This document shows positions 8,434 to 17,664 of a stretch of 64,000 nucleotides of DNA, piece by piece (positions within the stretch are counted from its first letter, which is position 1; the number at the start of each line of letters is the position of its first letter). The position numbers were made by a program, and so were the translations under genes. The notes below the pieces were generated by a model. That model was not told the origin of the DNA, did not search any database, and was given only the letters and a program-made list of their open reading frames with translations. Source of the stretch: Bordetella hinzii LMG 13501 (GTDB lineage Bacteria > Pseudomonadota > Gammaproteobacteria > Burkholderiales > Burkholderiaceae_B); the NCBI RefSeq assembly GCF_001548475.1, contig NZ_LRUJ01000010.1:1-64000 (forward strand), in the 5' to 3' direction.

Positions 8434-9633
8434 TCAGTAAGTCTCGAAATGCATGCGGCCCTCGCGCCGCAGCGTTTCGGACAGCGCGGCCCAGTCGTGG
8501 CCGCCCTCCCGGGCGATATCCGACAGCGCTTGCAGCACCCCCTGCTCCATGCCCTTCAGGCCACAGACGTAGATATAGGTGTCGCCGGCGGTCAGCAGCC
8601 GCAAGACATCTTCCGCTCGCTGCCGCATGGCGTCCTGCACATAGCGCCGGGGCTGGCCGGCCTCGCGCGAGAGCGCCAGGTTGATATCGATGAAATCCTT
8701 GGGCAGTTTCATCAGCGGCCCGAAATAAGGCAGCTCGCGCTCGGTGCGCGCGCCGAAGAACAGCATAAGGCGGCCCAGGCCGCCCTGCGCCAGGCGCCGG
8801 CGGCTGTTTTCGGTCATGGCGCGCATGGGCGCGGCGCCCGTGCCGGTGCAGATCATCATCAGGTTGGCGCCGGGATGGTTGGGCATCAAGAAGGTATGGC
8901 CGAACGGCCCGATGACCTGGACGGTATCGCCCTTGGCCAGGTCGCAGAGATAGTTGGAGCACACCCCGCGCACCGCCTGCCCATCGTGGCCCTCGGTCAC
9001 CCGCTTCACGGTGATGGACAGATTGTTGTAGCCCGGGCGCTCGCCATCGCGGGGGCTGGCCAGCGAGTACTGGCGGGCATGATGGGGCCGGCCGTGTTCG
9101 TCGGCACCGGGCGGCAGGATGCCGATGGACTGCCCCTCCAGCACCGGAAAGGGCTGCGCGCCGAAGTCCAGCACGATGTGCCGGATGTCGCTGTGGGTGT
9201 CCGAGTCCGTGACGCGGTAATTGCCCACCACCGTGGCCGTCACCGGCGTCTTGTGGGTATAGAGGTTGACGTAGGGATGGGCCGCCGACCAGGGCGGCAC
9301 CGCCGCGCCGGGCCCGGCGGCGGCGACCTGCGGCGGGGGCTCGGCCGCCGGCCCGGCCTGGGCGGCCTGGGGCTGTTCGGCGGGCAGTTCGTCCCAGCCC
9401 AGCTGCTCATCCAGGCTGTAGGCCCGCGCCACCAGGCGCCAGCTGTCGATCGCGCCGGTCGGACATGGCGGCACACAGGCCATGCAGCCATTGCAGATCT
9501 CCGCGTTCACGACATAGTTGCGGCTGTCATGCGTGATGGCGTCGATCGGGCATGTCTCTTCGCACGTGTTGCAGCGGATGCAGATCTCGGGATCGATGAG
9601 GTGCTGCCTGAGCAGCTCGGCGGGCGCGTTCAT
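8434..9633 (-). CDS. boxA: Benzoyl-CoA 2,3-epoxidase reductase component BoxA
   Basis: BoxA passes electrons from NADPH to the BoxB oxygenase. The 399-residue product starts with a two-[4Fe-4S] ferredoxin domain (Cys18, 21, 24, 28 and Cys47, 50, 53, 57). An Ala/Pro-rich linker (about 85-115) and a ferredoxin-NADP reductase module follow. The FAD motif RQYSLAS is at 186-192, and the nucleotide-binding [11 protein letters not shown] and YVCGLKGM segments come later. This domain order is typical of BoxA. It is the last gene of the leftward boxR-boxC-boxB-boxA set and lies 7 nt after boxB, so it is very likely co-transcribed. Confidence 0.95.
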   Translation of the reverse strand: MNAPAELLRQHLIDPEICIRCNTCEETCPIDAITHDSRNYVVNAEICNGCMACVPPCPTGAIDSWRLVARAYSLDEQLGWDELPAEQPQAAQAGPAAEPPPQVAAAGPGAAVPPWSAAHPYVNLYTHKTPVTATVVGNYRVTDSDTHSDIRHIVLDFGAQPFPVLEGQSIGILPPGADEHGRPHHARQYSLASPRDGERPGYNNLSITVKRVTEGHDGQAVRGVCSNYLCDLAKGDTVQVIGPFGHTFLMPNHPGANLMMICTGTGAAPMRAMTENSRRRLAQGGLGRLMLFFGARTERELPYFGPLMKLPKDFIDINLALSREAGQPRRYVQDAMRQRAEDVLRLLTAGDTYIYVCGLKGMEQGVLQALSDIAREGGHDWAALSETLRREGRMHFETY

Positions 9634-9640
9634 GGCGGGC

Positions 9641-11068
9641 TCAGCTGAAACGGACGTACTCGAAATTCACCGGCTGGCGATTGATGCCCATGACGGGCGG
9701 CGCGATCCAGTTGGCGAACTTGCCGGGCTCGCTCACGCGGCCCATCAGCGAGGCCACGAAAGCGCGGTCCTCGGCCGTCGGCAGCCATTTGTCGCGGTTG
9801 GCCAGCCACTGGCTTTCGCTCAGCACCTCGCCGTCGGGCGAGACGCGGATACCGGCCAGCGTGCCGATCTGGCGGTTGAAGGCCTTGTGCGGCACCGACA
9901 GGCGAAAGGGGATGCCGTTCTTCTCGATCACCTTGTTCCAGCGGCCCACGCCGGCCATGGAGTCACGGATGAAGTCGTCGCGCAGCACTTCGTTGAGCGC
10001 GTTGAGCATGGGCACCTCCACCTCGCGCAGCCGGCCGTCGGCCACGGTCAGCACGCGGTAGCTGTCGTTCTTGAGCTGGTGGTCATCGTTGCGCTTGCCT
10101 TCTTCAAAGCGGCCCTTCAGGCCCGAGCTGTAGAAGATGGCGGCGTTGGAGGACTGGTCGGCGCCGAACAGGTCGATAGTCACGCTGTAGTGGAAATTCA
10201 GGTAGCGCTGGATGGTCTGCAGGTCGATCACGCCGGCGGCGCGCACGGCGGCCGGGTCATCGGTCTTGAGCTGGTTCATGACCTCGCAGGTGCGCTGGAT
10301 CACGCGCGAGACGCCGGACTCGCCCACGAACATGTGGTGGGCCTCTTCGGTCAGCATGAACTTCGTCGTGCGCGCCAGCGGATCGAAGCTGGACTCGGCC
10401 AGTGCGCAGAGCTGGAACTTGCCGTCGCGGTCGGTGAAATAGGTGAACATATAAAAGGCCAGCCAATCCGGCGTCTTCTCATTGAAGGCGCCCAGGATGC
10501 GCGGGTTGTCTTCATCGCCCGAGCTGCGCTGCAGCAGCGCGTCGGCCTCTTCGCGGCCATCGCGCCCGAAATAGCGATGCAGCAGATAGACCATGGCCCA
10601 GAGATGGCGGCCCTCTTCGACATTGATCTGGAACAGATTGCGCAGGTCATATTGCGACGGCGCGGTCATGCCCAGGTGGCGCTGCTGTTCGATGGAGGCC
10701 GGCTCGGTGTCCCCTTGGGTGACGATAATGCGGCGCAGGTTGGCGCGATGCTCGCCCGGCACGTCCTGCCAGACGTCGCGGCCCATGTTCTCGCCGAAAT
10801 GGATCTTGCGCTGCCCGTCCTGCGGCGCCAGGAAGATGCCCCAACGATAGTCCGGCATCTTGACGTGGTCGAAGTGCGCCCAGCCGTCGGGCTCGACGCT
10901 GACGGCGGTGCGCAGATAGACATCGAAGTCCTGTGAGCCGTCCGGGCCCATGTCGCGCCACCACTGCAGGTAATTGGGCTGCCAGTGCTCCAGCGCGCGC
11001 TGCAGCGCCCGGTCGCCGGACAGGTTGACGTTGTTGGGGATTTTGTCGCTGTAGTTGATGCCGCTCAT
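9641..11068 (-). CDS. boxB: Benzoyl-CoA 2,3-epoxidase oxygenase component BoxB
   Basis: BoxB is the di-iron oxygenase that inserts one oxygen atom into benzoyl-CoA to form 2,3-epoxybenzoyl-CoA. The 475-residue product has the usual length. Likely iron ligands are Glu122, Glu152 and His155 (EEGRH), Asp213, Glu242 and His245 (EEAHH), a pattern that fits the known BoxB site with a constant offset. The ATG at 11068 gives [17 protein letters not shown], the standard start, preceded by GGAGACAG. The frame is open further upstream, but that extension is not family-like. It lies between boxC and boxA on the same strand. Confidence 0.96.
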   Translation of the reverse strand: MSGINYSDKIPNNVNLSGDRALQRALEHWQPNYLQWWRDMGPDGSQDFDVYLRTAVSVEPDGWAHFDHVKMPDYRWGIFLAPQDGQRKIHFGENMGRDVWQDVPGEHRANLRRIIVTQGDTEPASIEQQRHLGMTAPSQYDLRNLFQINVEEGRHLWAMVYLLHRYFGRDGREEADALLQRSSGDEDNPRILGAFNEKTPDWLAFYMFTYFTDRDGKFQLCALAESSFDPLARTTKFMLTEEAHHMFVGESGVSRVIQRTCEVMNQLKTDDPAAVRAAGVIDLQTIQRYLNFHYSVTIDLFGADQSSNAAIFYSSGLKGRFEEGKRNDDHQLKNDSYRVLTVADGRLREVEVPMLNALNEVLRDDFIRDSMAGVGRWNKVIEKNGIPFRLSVPHKAFNRQIGTLAGIRVSPDGEVLSESQWLANRDKWLPTAEDRAFVASLMGRVSEPGKFANWIAPPVMGINRQPVNFEYVRFS

Positions 11069-11126
11069 ATCTGTCTCCTGAAGGACGGCGCGCATGGCCG
11101 CCGGATGATTCCGCCGCCGGACCGGG

Positions 11127-12770
11127 CTAGACCCGGTTCCAGTCGAAGTTGGCCTGTTCGCCCTTGCCGTAGAGCTTGAGCGCGCCTTTCTCGCCCGCCG
11201 CATTGGGGCGGTTGAAGATCCAGTTCTGCCAGGCCGTCAGGCGCCCGAAGATGCGCGTGAGCATGTTTTCGCGGCCGCTGAAACGCAGATTGGCCTCCAG
11301 GCCGGTCAGCGCATCGGGCGACAGCGCGCGGCGCTCTTCCAGGGCCAGGCGGATCTCATCGTCCCAGTCCAGGCTGTCCGGCGTGAAGGTCACGAGGCCC
11401 AGGTCCAGGGCCTCTTGCGGCCCGATGGGCCGGCCCGCCGCCGCCCGCACGGCCTCCAGCGGACCGGCTTCTTCATGGAAGCGGCGCTGCAGGCGCGACT
11501 GGCCGTTGACCATGGGATAGGCGCCGAAATTGCGCTCGTCGATGACCAGGGCGACCGGTCGCTCTTCATCGTCGAGCATGTAGACGCGGTCGGCGGCCAA
11601 TGCCAGCTCGAGCAGGGTGCCCGCAAAGCATGAACCCGGCTCCACGCAGGCATAAAGGGTGCGCGAGGTGACATCCAGGCGGGCGAGCGTGCGGCGCAGC
11701 ATGCCGGCGGTCTCGCGCACGAACCAATGCGAGGCATGGCGCTGCAGGATCTCGTCGGCGGCCAGCACATGGGCGGCATCGCCCTCGGTCTTGATGACCC
11801 AAGTGCCGATATCCAGTTCGTTGGTGCGCATATAGAGGATGGCGTCGTCCAGCTCGCGCGCCATCGCCAGCGGCCACCAGTCGGCGCCCGCGGCGAGGAT
11901 GGCGTCGATCCCGCTCTCGACCGGCGCCTGCGGGGCGCGCACCACCCAGGTGGCCAGGCGTTTTTCGCGGTCGATGCCGACCTCGACATGGCGGTAGCGC
12001 AGCCCCTGCGGACCGTCCTCGCGCTCAAGCCGCGTCAAGGCCACGCCGGGGCCTCCCGGACGGTCGCTGGCGGCGGCCAGTTCGCGCACGCGGGCCTGCA
12101 CCGCCTCCTGGAACTGCGCCGGCTTGACCACGGCGTCGACCAGGCGCCAATCCTTGGCGCGCTGGCCACGCACGCCTTCGACCAGGGTGCAGAAAATGTC
12201 CGCCAGGTCGTGGCGCACACGCCGCTTGTCGGTCACCCGGGTCAGGCCGCCGGTACCCGGCAGCACGCCCAGCAGCGGCACCTCGGGCAAGGCCACGGCC
12301 GATGAGCGGTCGTCGATGAGGAAGATCTCGTCGCAGGCCAGGGCCAGCTCATAGCCGCCGCCGGCGCAGGCGCCATTGAGCGCGGCGATGAACTTCAGGC
12401 CGCTGTGCTGGCTGGCGTCTTCCATGCCATTGCGGGTTTCGTTGGTGAACTTGCAGAAGTTGACCTTCCAGGCGTGCGAGGACAGGCCGAGCATGAAGAT
12501 ATTGGCGCCCGAACAGAAAATGCGGTCTTTCATGCTGGTGACCACCACGGCGCGCACCTCCGGGTGCTCGAAGCGGATGCGCTGCAAGGCGTCGTGCAGC
12601 TCGATGTCCACGCCCAGGTCATAGGAATTGAGCTTGAGCTTGTAGCCCGGACGCAGGCCGGCATCCTCGGAGACGTCCATGGCCAGGGTGGCCACTTCGC
12701 CTTCGCAATTCAAACGCCAATGACGGTACTGCTGGGGTTCGGTCCGAAAATCCACCGGGGGGGTGCTCAT
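11127..12770 (-). CDS. boxC: 2,3-epoxybenzoyl-CoA dihydrolase BoxC
   Basis: BoxC opens the epoxidised ring hydrolytically, releasing formate and yielding 3,4-dehydroadipyl-CoA semialdehyde. The 547-residue product is a double-length crotonase-fold protein: an enoyl-CoA hydratase-like half with the oxyanion segments FCSGANIFML and GACAGGGYELALACDEIFL, and a more diverged second half. I start it at the ATG at 12770 (MSTPPVDFRTEPQQYRHW), preceded by GGAGACAGAGC. The upstream extension is not conserved. A 148-bp region rich in TGCA sites separates it from boxR and probably holds the promoter and BoxR operator for boxCBA. Confidence 0.95.
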   Translation of the reverse strand: MSTPPVDFRTEPQQYRHWRLNCEGEVATLAMDVSEDAGLRPGYKLKLNSYDLGVDIELHDALQRIRFEHPEVRAVVVTSMKDRIFCSGANIFMLGLSSHAWKVNFCKFTNETRNGMEDASQHSGLKFIAALNGACAGGGYELALACDEIFLIDDRSSAVALPEVPLLGVLPGTGGLTRVTDKRRVRHDLADIFCTLVEGVRGQRAKDWRLVDAVVKPAQFQEAVQARVRELAAASDRPGGPGVALTRLEREDGPQGLRYRHVEVGIDREKRLATWVVRAPQAPVESGIDAILAAGADWWPLAMARELDDAILYMRTNELDIGTWVIKTEGDAAHVLAADEILQRHASHWFVRETAGMLRRTLARLDVTSRTLYACVEPGSCFAGTLLELALAADRVYMLDDEERPVALVIDERNFGAYPMVNGQSRLQRRFHEEAGPLEAVRAAAGRPIGPQEALDLGLVTFTPDSLDWDDEIRLALEERRALSPDALTGLEANLRFSGRENMLTRIFGRLTAWQNWIFNRPNAAGEKGALKLYGKGEQANFDWNRV

Positions 12771-12798
12771 GCTCTGTCTCCTCAAAACCTTGCGGGTC

Positions 12799-12895
12799 TG
12801 CACTGGGGCGCCCGATGGCGCACGCACAATAATGCATTTGATGAATTAAAATGCAGAATAGTGCAGAAAAAAATGCACGTCAACTCCGACGTGCA
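12799..12895 (-). promoter_or_regulatory. Cluster of TGCA motifs upstream of boxC (candidate BoxR operator)
   Basis: TGCA occurs at 12799, 12833, 12852, 12862, 12874 and 12892 in an AT-rich patch between boxR and boxC. The pair at 12833 and 12852 is separated by exactly 15 bp, the arrangement reported for operators of the related regulator BzdR. The density of this palindromic tetramer in fewer than 100 bp is unusual for such GC-rich DNA. Confidence 0.6.
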
Positions 12896-12918
12896 CTAAA
12901 ACGCAGTTTTTGAGGGAC

Positions 12919-13827
12919 TCAGAGCGGCAGGCTGCAGGCCTTGCGCACCTGGGTGCGCAGGCCGGCGAAACTCTCCGCCAGGCTCAGGTCGCTGGTGACC
13001 CAGGTAAGGTCGGCCTTGGCATAGAACGCCTCGCGGCCGGCCAGGATGCGCTTGAGATCGGCCATGGCCTCGGCGTTGCCGGACATGGGCCGGAAATCGC
13101 CCTGCGCCATGACGCGGCCCATGTGCTCTTCGGGCGTGGCGCGCAGCCATACGGTATAGCAATGCGCCAGCAGCAGATTGAAGGTGGCGGGCTCCGACAC
13201 CAGGCCGCCGGGCGTGGCCAGCACCATCTCCGGGTAGATCTGCACGGCCTCTTCGAGCGCCCGGCGCTCATAGCGGCGGTAGGCGTTGGGGCCATACAGA
13301 TTGTGGATTTCGAGGATGCTGCAGCCGGCCACCCGCTCGATCTCGCGGTTGAGCTCGATGAAGGGATAGCCCAGGTCATCGGCCAGCATCTGCCCCAGGG
13401 TGGATTTGCCCGCGCCGCGCAGGCCGATGAGCGCGATGCGCTGGTAGCGGTTGGGCCGCTGCGCGCCCGCGCCCACGCCGAACAACTGGGACAGGGACTC
13501 GCGCGCCCGCTGCAGGTCCGATTCGCTGCGGCCACTGAGCAGCTCACGGATCAACAGCCATTCAGGCGATTCGGTGGTGACGTCGCCCACCAGCTCGGCC
13601 AGCGCGCAATTGAAGGCCCGGGCGATCTGCAGCAGCACCAGGATGGAGGCATTGCCCACCCCATGCTCCAGATTGGCCAGATGGCGTTCGGACACGCCGG
13701 TGGCTTGTGACAGGCTTTTGCGCGTCATGCCCCGTATGGCGCGCAAGCGCCGCACCCGTTCGCCCAAGGCGATCAGGAATACGTCACGGCGCGGCTCTTC
13801 CGCGTTCGGCTCCAGCGCTGGCTCCAT
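12919..13827 (-). CDS. boxR: Transcriptional repressor BoxR (XRE helix-turn-helix fused to shikimate-kinase-like domain)
   Basis: BoxR represses the box genes and is released by benzoyl-CoA. The 302-residue product has an XRE-type helix-turn-helix at about 22-78 (MTRKSLSQATGVSERHLANLE), a linker, and a shikimate-kinase-like module with P-loop GLRGAGKS at 135-142. This fusion is specific to the BoxR/BzdR family, in which the kinase-like part senses the CoA thioester rather than phosphorylating shikimate. It is leftward, upstream of boxCBA and divergent from the boxD-side genes, so one regulator sits between both arms. Its start is the ATG at 13827. Confidence 0.95.
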   Translation of the reverse strand: MEPALEPNAEEPRRDVFLIALGERVRRLRAIRGMTRKSLSQATGVSERHLANLEHGVGNASILVLLQIARAFNCALAELVGDVTTESPEWLLIRELLSGRSESDLQRARESLSQLFGVGAGAQRPNRYQRIALIGLRGAGKSTLGQMLADDLGYPFIELNREIERVAGCSILEIHNLYGPNAYRRYERRALEEAVQIYPEMVLATPGGLVSEPATFNLLLAHCYTVWLRATPEEHMGRVMAQGDFRPMSGNAEAMADLKRILAGREAFYAKADLTWVTSDLSLAESFAGLRTQVRKACSLPL

Positions 13828-13867
13828 CGTCTGCGACTCCGCACTAACCCTTAAGAGAACATGAACT

Positions 13868-13903
13868 ATAGTGCTTGACGGTCACCATATAAAGCACTAT
13901 TTT
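13868..13903 (+). promoter_or_regulatory. Promoter overlapped by a perfect inverted repeat (rightward benzoate operon)
   Basis: TTGACG (13875-13880) and TATTTT (13898-13903) with a 17-bp spacer form a good sigma-70 promoter reading toward the DUF4863 gene. ATAGTGCTT (13868-13876) and AAGCACTAT (13892-13900) are perfect inverted arms, 15 bp apart, and cover both promoter elements. This is a likely repressor site, possibly for BoxR, whose gene begins 40 bp away on the other strand. Confidence 0.6.
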
Positions 13904-14010
13904 TCCATCAACCACCGCCAAACGCGCATTGACGATGCCTGTACCGGCACCCACAAGCACTCTGTTGCATGAGATTTCGGTACGGGACGATAAGTGTATA
14001 GGACGCCACC

Positions 14011-14487
14011 ATGAGTACGCCTGAACAGTTCCACGCGCTGATGCGCGAGGTCACCGGCCAGATCGGCGCCGCCGCCCTGGATCAATCCCTCGAAGACCGC
14101 CTCAATCGCGAGCTGGGCGCCGGCAGCGATCTGTATGCGCGCATTTTCGACGCCTGTCGCCAGGGCGTCGCCGCCGGCTGGATGTGCAAATACGAAGGCG
14201 GCGGCATCCGCTATGGCCGCGTCATCAAACCCGACGCCGCGCTGGGCGGCTACTCGGTTGACGTGGTGGACATGGACGATCTTGCCGGCCCGCACCACCG
14301 CCATCCCCAGGGCGAAATCGACTTGATCATGCCGCTGTCGGACCAGGCGCGATTTGATGGCCGGGGCGCGGGATGGCTGGTCTACGGACCGGGCACCGCC
14401 CACCGCCCCACGGTCAGCGCAGGCAGGGCCCTGGTGCTCTATCTCCTGCCGGACGGCGCCATCGAATTCACCCGCCAGACGGCCTGA
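14011..14487 (+). CDS. DUF4863 / 4-hydroxylaminobenzoate lyase-like cupin-type protein
   Basis: The 158-residue product has a helical first third and then a small beta-rich part with PHHRHPQGEIDLIMPL, a cupin-style histidine/glutamate metal motif, and YGPGTAHRPTV near the end. It resembles the DUF4863 family, some members of which are annotated as 4-hydroxylaminobenzoate lyase (PnbB). Here it opens the rightward benzoate operon, 10 nt before boxD, so a role in benzoyl-CoA metabolism is likelier than nitroarene degradation. That is inference from context only. It could act on a side product or on a ring-opening intermediate. The preceding region holds a promoter with an overlapping palindrome. 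Confidence 0.75.
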   Translation: MSTPEQFHALMREVTGQIGAAALDQSLEDRLNRELGAGSDLYARIFDACRQGVAAGWMCKYEGGGIRYGRVIKPDAALGGYSVDVVDMDDLAGPHHRHPQGEIDLIMPLSDQARFDGRGAGWLVYGPGTAHRPTVSAGRALVLYLLPDGAIEFTRQTA

Positions 14488-14497
14488 GGGACGGGAC

Positions 14498-16057
14498 ATG
14501 CATATTCTGGAGAACTACCTCGCCGGCCAATGGCGCGCGGGCCAGGGCCAGCCGGCCCGCCTGCTCGATCCGGTGACCGGCGAGCTGCTGGCCAGCGCGA
14601 GCAGCGCGGGCCTGGACCTGCCGGCCGCTTTCGCCTGGGCCCGCGAACAAGGTGGCGCGGCGCTGCGCGCCATGAGCTATGCGCAGCGCGCGGCCCTGCT
14701 GGCCCGCGTGGCCGAGGTGCTGGCGGCCCATCGCGACAAATACTTCGGGATCGCGCTGGCCAACAGCGGCACGGTGCAGGCCGATTCGGCCATCGACATC
14801 GACGGCGCCATCTATACCGTGGGCTATTACGCCAAACAGGGATCGCGCCTGGCCGAGAATGCCTGGCGCATGGACGGCCCGGCCGACGCCCTGGCCCGCG
14901 ACAACGCCTATGCGGTGCAGCACGTCCGCACGCCGGCGCGCGGCTTGGCGCTGCTCATCAATGCCTTCAACTTCCCGTCATGGGGGCTGTGGGAAAAAGC
15001 CGCGCCCGCCCTGCTTTCGGGCGTGCCCATCGTGGCCAAGCCCGCCACCGCCACCGCCTGGCTGGCGCATGAGATGGTGCGCGACGTCATCCAGGCCGGC
15101 ATCCTGCCGCCCGGCGCGCTCAGCCTGGTCTGTGGCGGCTCGGCCGGTCTCATGGACGCGCTGCGGCCGCTTGATCTGCTGTCGTTCACCGGCTCGGCCG
15201 ATACGGCCGCCCAGCTGCGCGCCCATCCCGCGCTGCTGCGCGGCGAGGTGAGTCTGAACGCCGAGACCGACAGCGTCAACAGCGCCGTGCTCGGCCCCGA
15301 CGCCGGCGAGGGCAGCCCCGCCTTCGATGCGCTGGTGCGCGAAGTGGTGCGCGAGATGCGCGCCAAGTCGGGCCAGAAATGCACGGCCATCCGGCGCATC
15401 ATGGTGCCAGCCGACCGCTACGACGCCGTGGCCGGCGCCATCTCGGCCCAGCTGGCCCGCATCACCGTGGGCAATCCGCGCAACGACAGCGTGAAGATGG
15501 GCGCGCTGGTCAGCCGCGCCCAGTTCGACCACGTGCAATCGGGCCTGGCCGCCCTGCGCGGCGTGGCCGAGGTACTGCACGACGGTTCGCACGCGGCGCT
15601 GGTCGACGCCGATCCCGCCATCGCCGCCTGCATGGCGCCGACCTTGCTCGGTTCGCGCCAGCCCCATGCCCTGCTGCACCAGACCGAGGTGTTCGGGCCG
15701 GTCGCCACGCTCATGCCCTATCGCGATCCCGCGCAGGCCTGGGCCATGGCCCGGCTGGGCGACGGGTCGCTGGTGGCCTCTCTCTATAGCGACGACAGCG
15801 CCTTCCTGGCGCAAGGCGCCCAGGCGCTGGCCGAAAGCCACGGCCGCGTGCATCTGGTCAGCCCCGAAGCGGCCCAGGCCCATACCGGACACGGCAACGT
15901 CATGCCGCAATCGCTGCATGGCGGGCCCGGCCGCGCCGGCGGCGGCCAGGAACTCGGCGGATTGCGGGCCCTGGATTTCTATCACCGCCGCAGCGCCGTG
16001 CAAGGCGCGCCCGCCCGGCTGGAGAACCTGCCAGCCGCGCCGGCCTTTGCCGGATAG
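14498..16057 (+). CDS. boxD: 3,4-dehydroadipyl-CoA semialdehyde dehydrogenase BoxD
   Basis: BoxD is the NADP-dependent aldehyde dehydrogenase that oxidises the ring-opening product of BoxC to 3,4-dehydroadipyl-CoA. The 519-residue product shows the aldehyde dehydrogenase order: [13 protein letters not shown], Lys181 (VAKPATATA), catalytic Glu256 (LNAETDSVN) and nucleophilic Cys295 ([10 protein letters not shown]). These variants resemble the PaaZ-type branch, as expected for BoxD. The ATG at 14498 gives [15 protein letters not shown], the usual start; an in-frame extension overlaps the upstream gene and is rejected. It is the second gene of the rightward operon, followed by benzoate-CoA ligase. 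Confidence 0.94.
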   Translation: MHILENYLAGQWRAGQGQPARLLDPVTGELLASASSAGLDLPAAFAWAREQGGAALRAMSYAQRAALLARVAEVLAAHRDKYFGIALANSGTVQADSAIDIDGAIYTVGYYAKQGSRLAENAWRMDGPADALARDNAYAVQHVRTPARGLALLINAFNFPSWGLWEKAAPALLSGVPIVAKPATATAWLAHEMVRDVIQAGILPPGALSLVCGGSAGLMDALRPLDLLSFTGSADTAAQLRAHPALLRGEVSLNAETDSVNSAVLGPDAGEGSPAFDALVREVVREMRAKSGQKCTAIRRIMVPADRYDAVAGAISAQLARITVGNPRNDSVKMGALVSRAQFDHVQSGLAALRGVAEVLHDGSHAALVDADPAIAACMAPTLLGSRQPHALLHQTEVFGPVATLMPYRDPAQAWAMARLGDGSLVASLYSDDSAFLAQGAQALAESHGRVHLVSPEAAQAHTGHGNVMPQSLHGGPGRAGGGQELGGLRALDFYHRRSAVQGAPARLENLPAAPAFAG

Positions 16058-16107
16058 CCGCCCATCAGAGCCATCAGGCCGCGGGCCCGCCTCTCGAGGA
16101 GACAACC

Positions 16108-17664
16108 ATGCACGACTGCCCCAACGAGCTGAATTTCGCCAGCCATCTGGCCGCGCTGAATGCGCCGCGCGCCGCCAAGACCGCCTATATCGATGACGAG
16201 CGCCGGCTCAGCTACGGCGAGCTGGCCGAGCGCGTGGCCCGCTTCGGCGGCGCCTTGCGCCAGCTGGGCTTGCGCCGCGAAGAACGCATCCTCATGGTGA
16301 TGCACGACACGGTGGACTGGCCGGTGACGTTCCTGGGCGCGCTGCACGCGGGCATCGTGCCGGTGGCCGTCAACACCTTGTTGACCCCGGACGACTACGC
16401 CTATATCGCCGCCCATTGCCGGGCGCGGGCGCTGGTCGTCTCCGCCGGCCTGCTGCCGCAGCTGCGGCCCGCGCTGGACAGCGGCCAGCACGATATCGAG
16501 CACGTCATCGTTTCGCAGCCGGCGCAAGCGGCGGCGGGCCAGCATGCTTTCGAGGCCTTGATCGCCCAGGCGCCCATCCTGCCGGCGGCCCGCACGCTGG
16601 CCGACGAAATCGCCTTCTGGCTCTATTCGTCGGGCTCCACGGGCAAGCCTAAAGGCGTGGTCCACACCCATGGCAACCTCTGGCACACGGCGGAACTCTA
16701 TGCCAAGCCGGTGCTGGGCATCCGCGAGGACGATGTGGCGTTTTCGGCCGCCAAGCTGTTCTTCGCCTATGGCCTGGGCAACGGCCTGACCTTTCCGCTG
16801 TCGGTCGGCGCGACCACCATTTTGATGGCCGAGCGCCCCACCCCGCAGGCCGTCTTCAAGCGCCTGACCACGCACCGCCCCTCCGTCTTCTATGGCGTGC
16901 CCACGCTCTACGCCAGCATGATGGCCTCGCCCGAGCTGCCGCCGCGCGACAACGTTTCCATGCGCATCTGTACCTCGGCGGGCGAGGCCCTGCCGCGCGA
17001 CATCGGGGAACGCTTCACCCGCCATTTCGGCTGCCAAATTCTCGACGGCATCGGCTCGACCGAGATGCTGCACATCTTCCTGTCCAATCAACCGGGCCAG
17101 TTCCGCTATGGCACCACGGGCAAGCCCGTGCCCGGCTACGAGGTGCAGCTGCGCGACGAGGCCGGACTGCCCGTGCCTCCCGGCGCCATCGGCGACCTCT
17201 ATATCAAGGGGCCGAGCGCCGCGCTCATGTACTGGAACAACCGCGACAAGACGCGCCAGTGCTTCCTGGGAGACTGGCTCAAGAGCGGCGACAAATACCT
17301 GTGCGACGAAGACGGCTATTACGTCTACGCCGGGCGCAGCGACGACATGATCAAGGTCAGCGGGCAGTATGTCTCGCCGGTGGAGGTCGAGAACGTTCTG
17401 GTGCAGCACGAGGCCGTGCTGGAAGCCGCCGTCATCGGCGTGCCCGACCACGACGGGCTGGTCAAGACCAAGGCCTATGTCGTGCTGCGTCCGGGCTACG
17501 CGCCCGACGCCACGACGGGCGCGGCGCTGCAAGACTATGTCAAAGCGCACTTGGCGCCCTTCAAGTATCCGCGCCAGATCAATTTCACCGAAGAGCTGCC
17601 CAAGACCGCCACCGGCAAGATCCAGCGCTTTCGCCTGCGCCAGCTGGAAGAGGCCGGCCTATGA
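16108..17664 (+). CDS. bclA: Benzoate-CoA ligase
   Basis: This enzyme activates benzoate with ATP and CoA to benzoyl-CoA, the entry step of the box pathway, in the cytoplasm. The 518-residue ANL-superfamily enzyme has the AMP-binding loop SSGSTGKPKG (174-183), the ILDGIGSTEMLHIF segment typical of benzoate and aryl-CoA ligases, and the C-terminal catalytic lysine in TATGKIQRF (Lys504). An AGGAG lies before the ATG at 16108. It is the third gene of the rightward operon, and its last codons overlap the start of the next gene by the sequence ATGA, suggesting translational coupling. Confidence 0.94.
   Translation: MHDCPNELNFASHLAALNAPRAAKTAYIDDERRLSYGELAERVARFGGALRQLGLRREERILMVMHDTVDWPVTFLGALHAGIVPVAVNTLLTPDDYAYIAAHCRARALVVSAGLLPQLRPALDSGQHDIEHVIVSQPAQAAAGQHAFEALIAQAPILPAARTLADEIAFWLYSSGSTGKPKGVVHTHGNLWHTAELYAKPVLGIREDDVAFSAAKLFFAYGLGNGLTFPLSVGATTILMAERPTPQAVFKRLTTHRPSVFYGVPTLYASMMASPELPPRDNVSMRICTSAGEALPRDIGERFTRHFGCQILDGIGSTEMLHIFLSNQPGQFRYGTTGKPVPGYEVQLRDEAGLPVPPGAIGDLYIKGPSAALMYWNNRDKTRQCFLGDWLKSGDKYLCDEDGYYVYAGRSDDMIKVSGQYVSPVEVENVLVQHEAVLEAAVIGVPDHDGLVKTKAYVVLRPGYAPDATTGAALQDYVKAHLAPFKYPRQINFTEELPKTATGKIQRFRLRQLEEAGL

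Noticed and set aside
12919-13827. Shikimate kinase (aroK)
   Set aside because: The kinase-like part is fused to an XRE DNA-binding domain and lies in a box cluster, the signature of BoxR.
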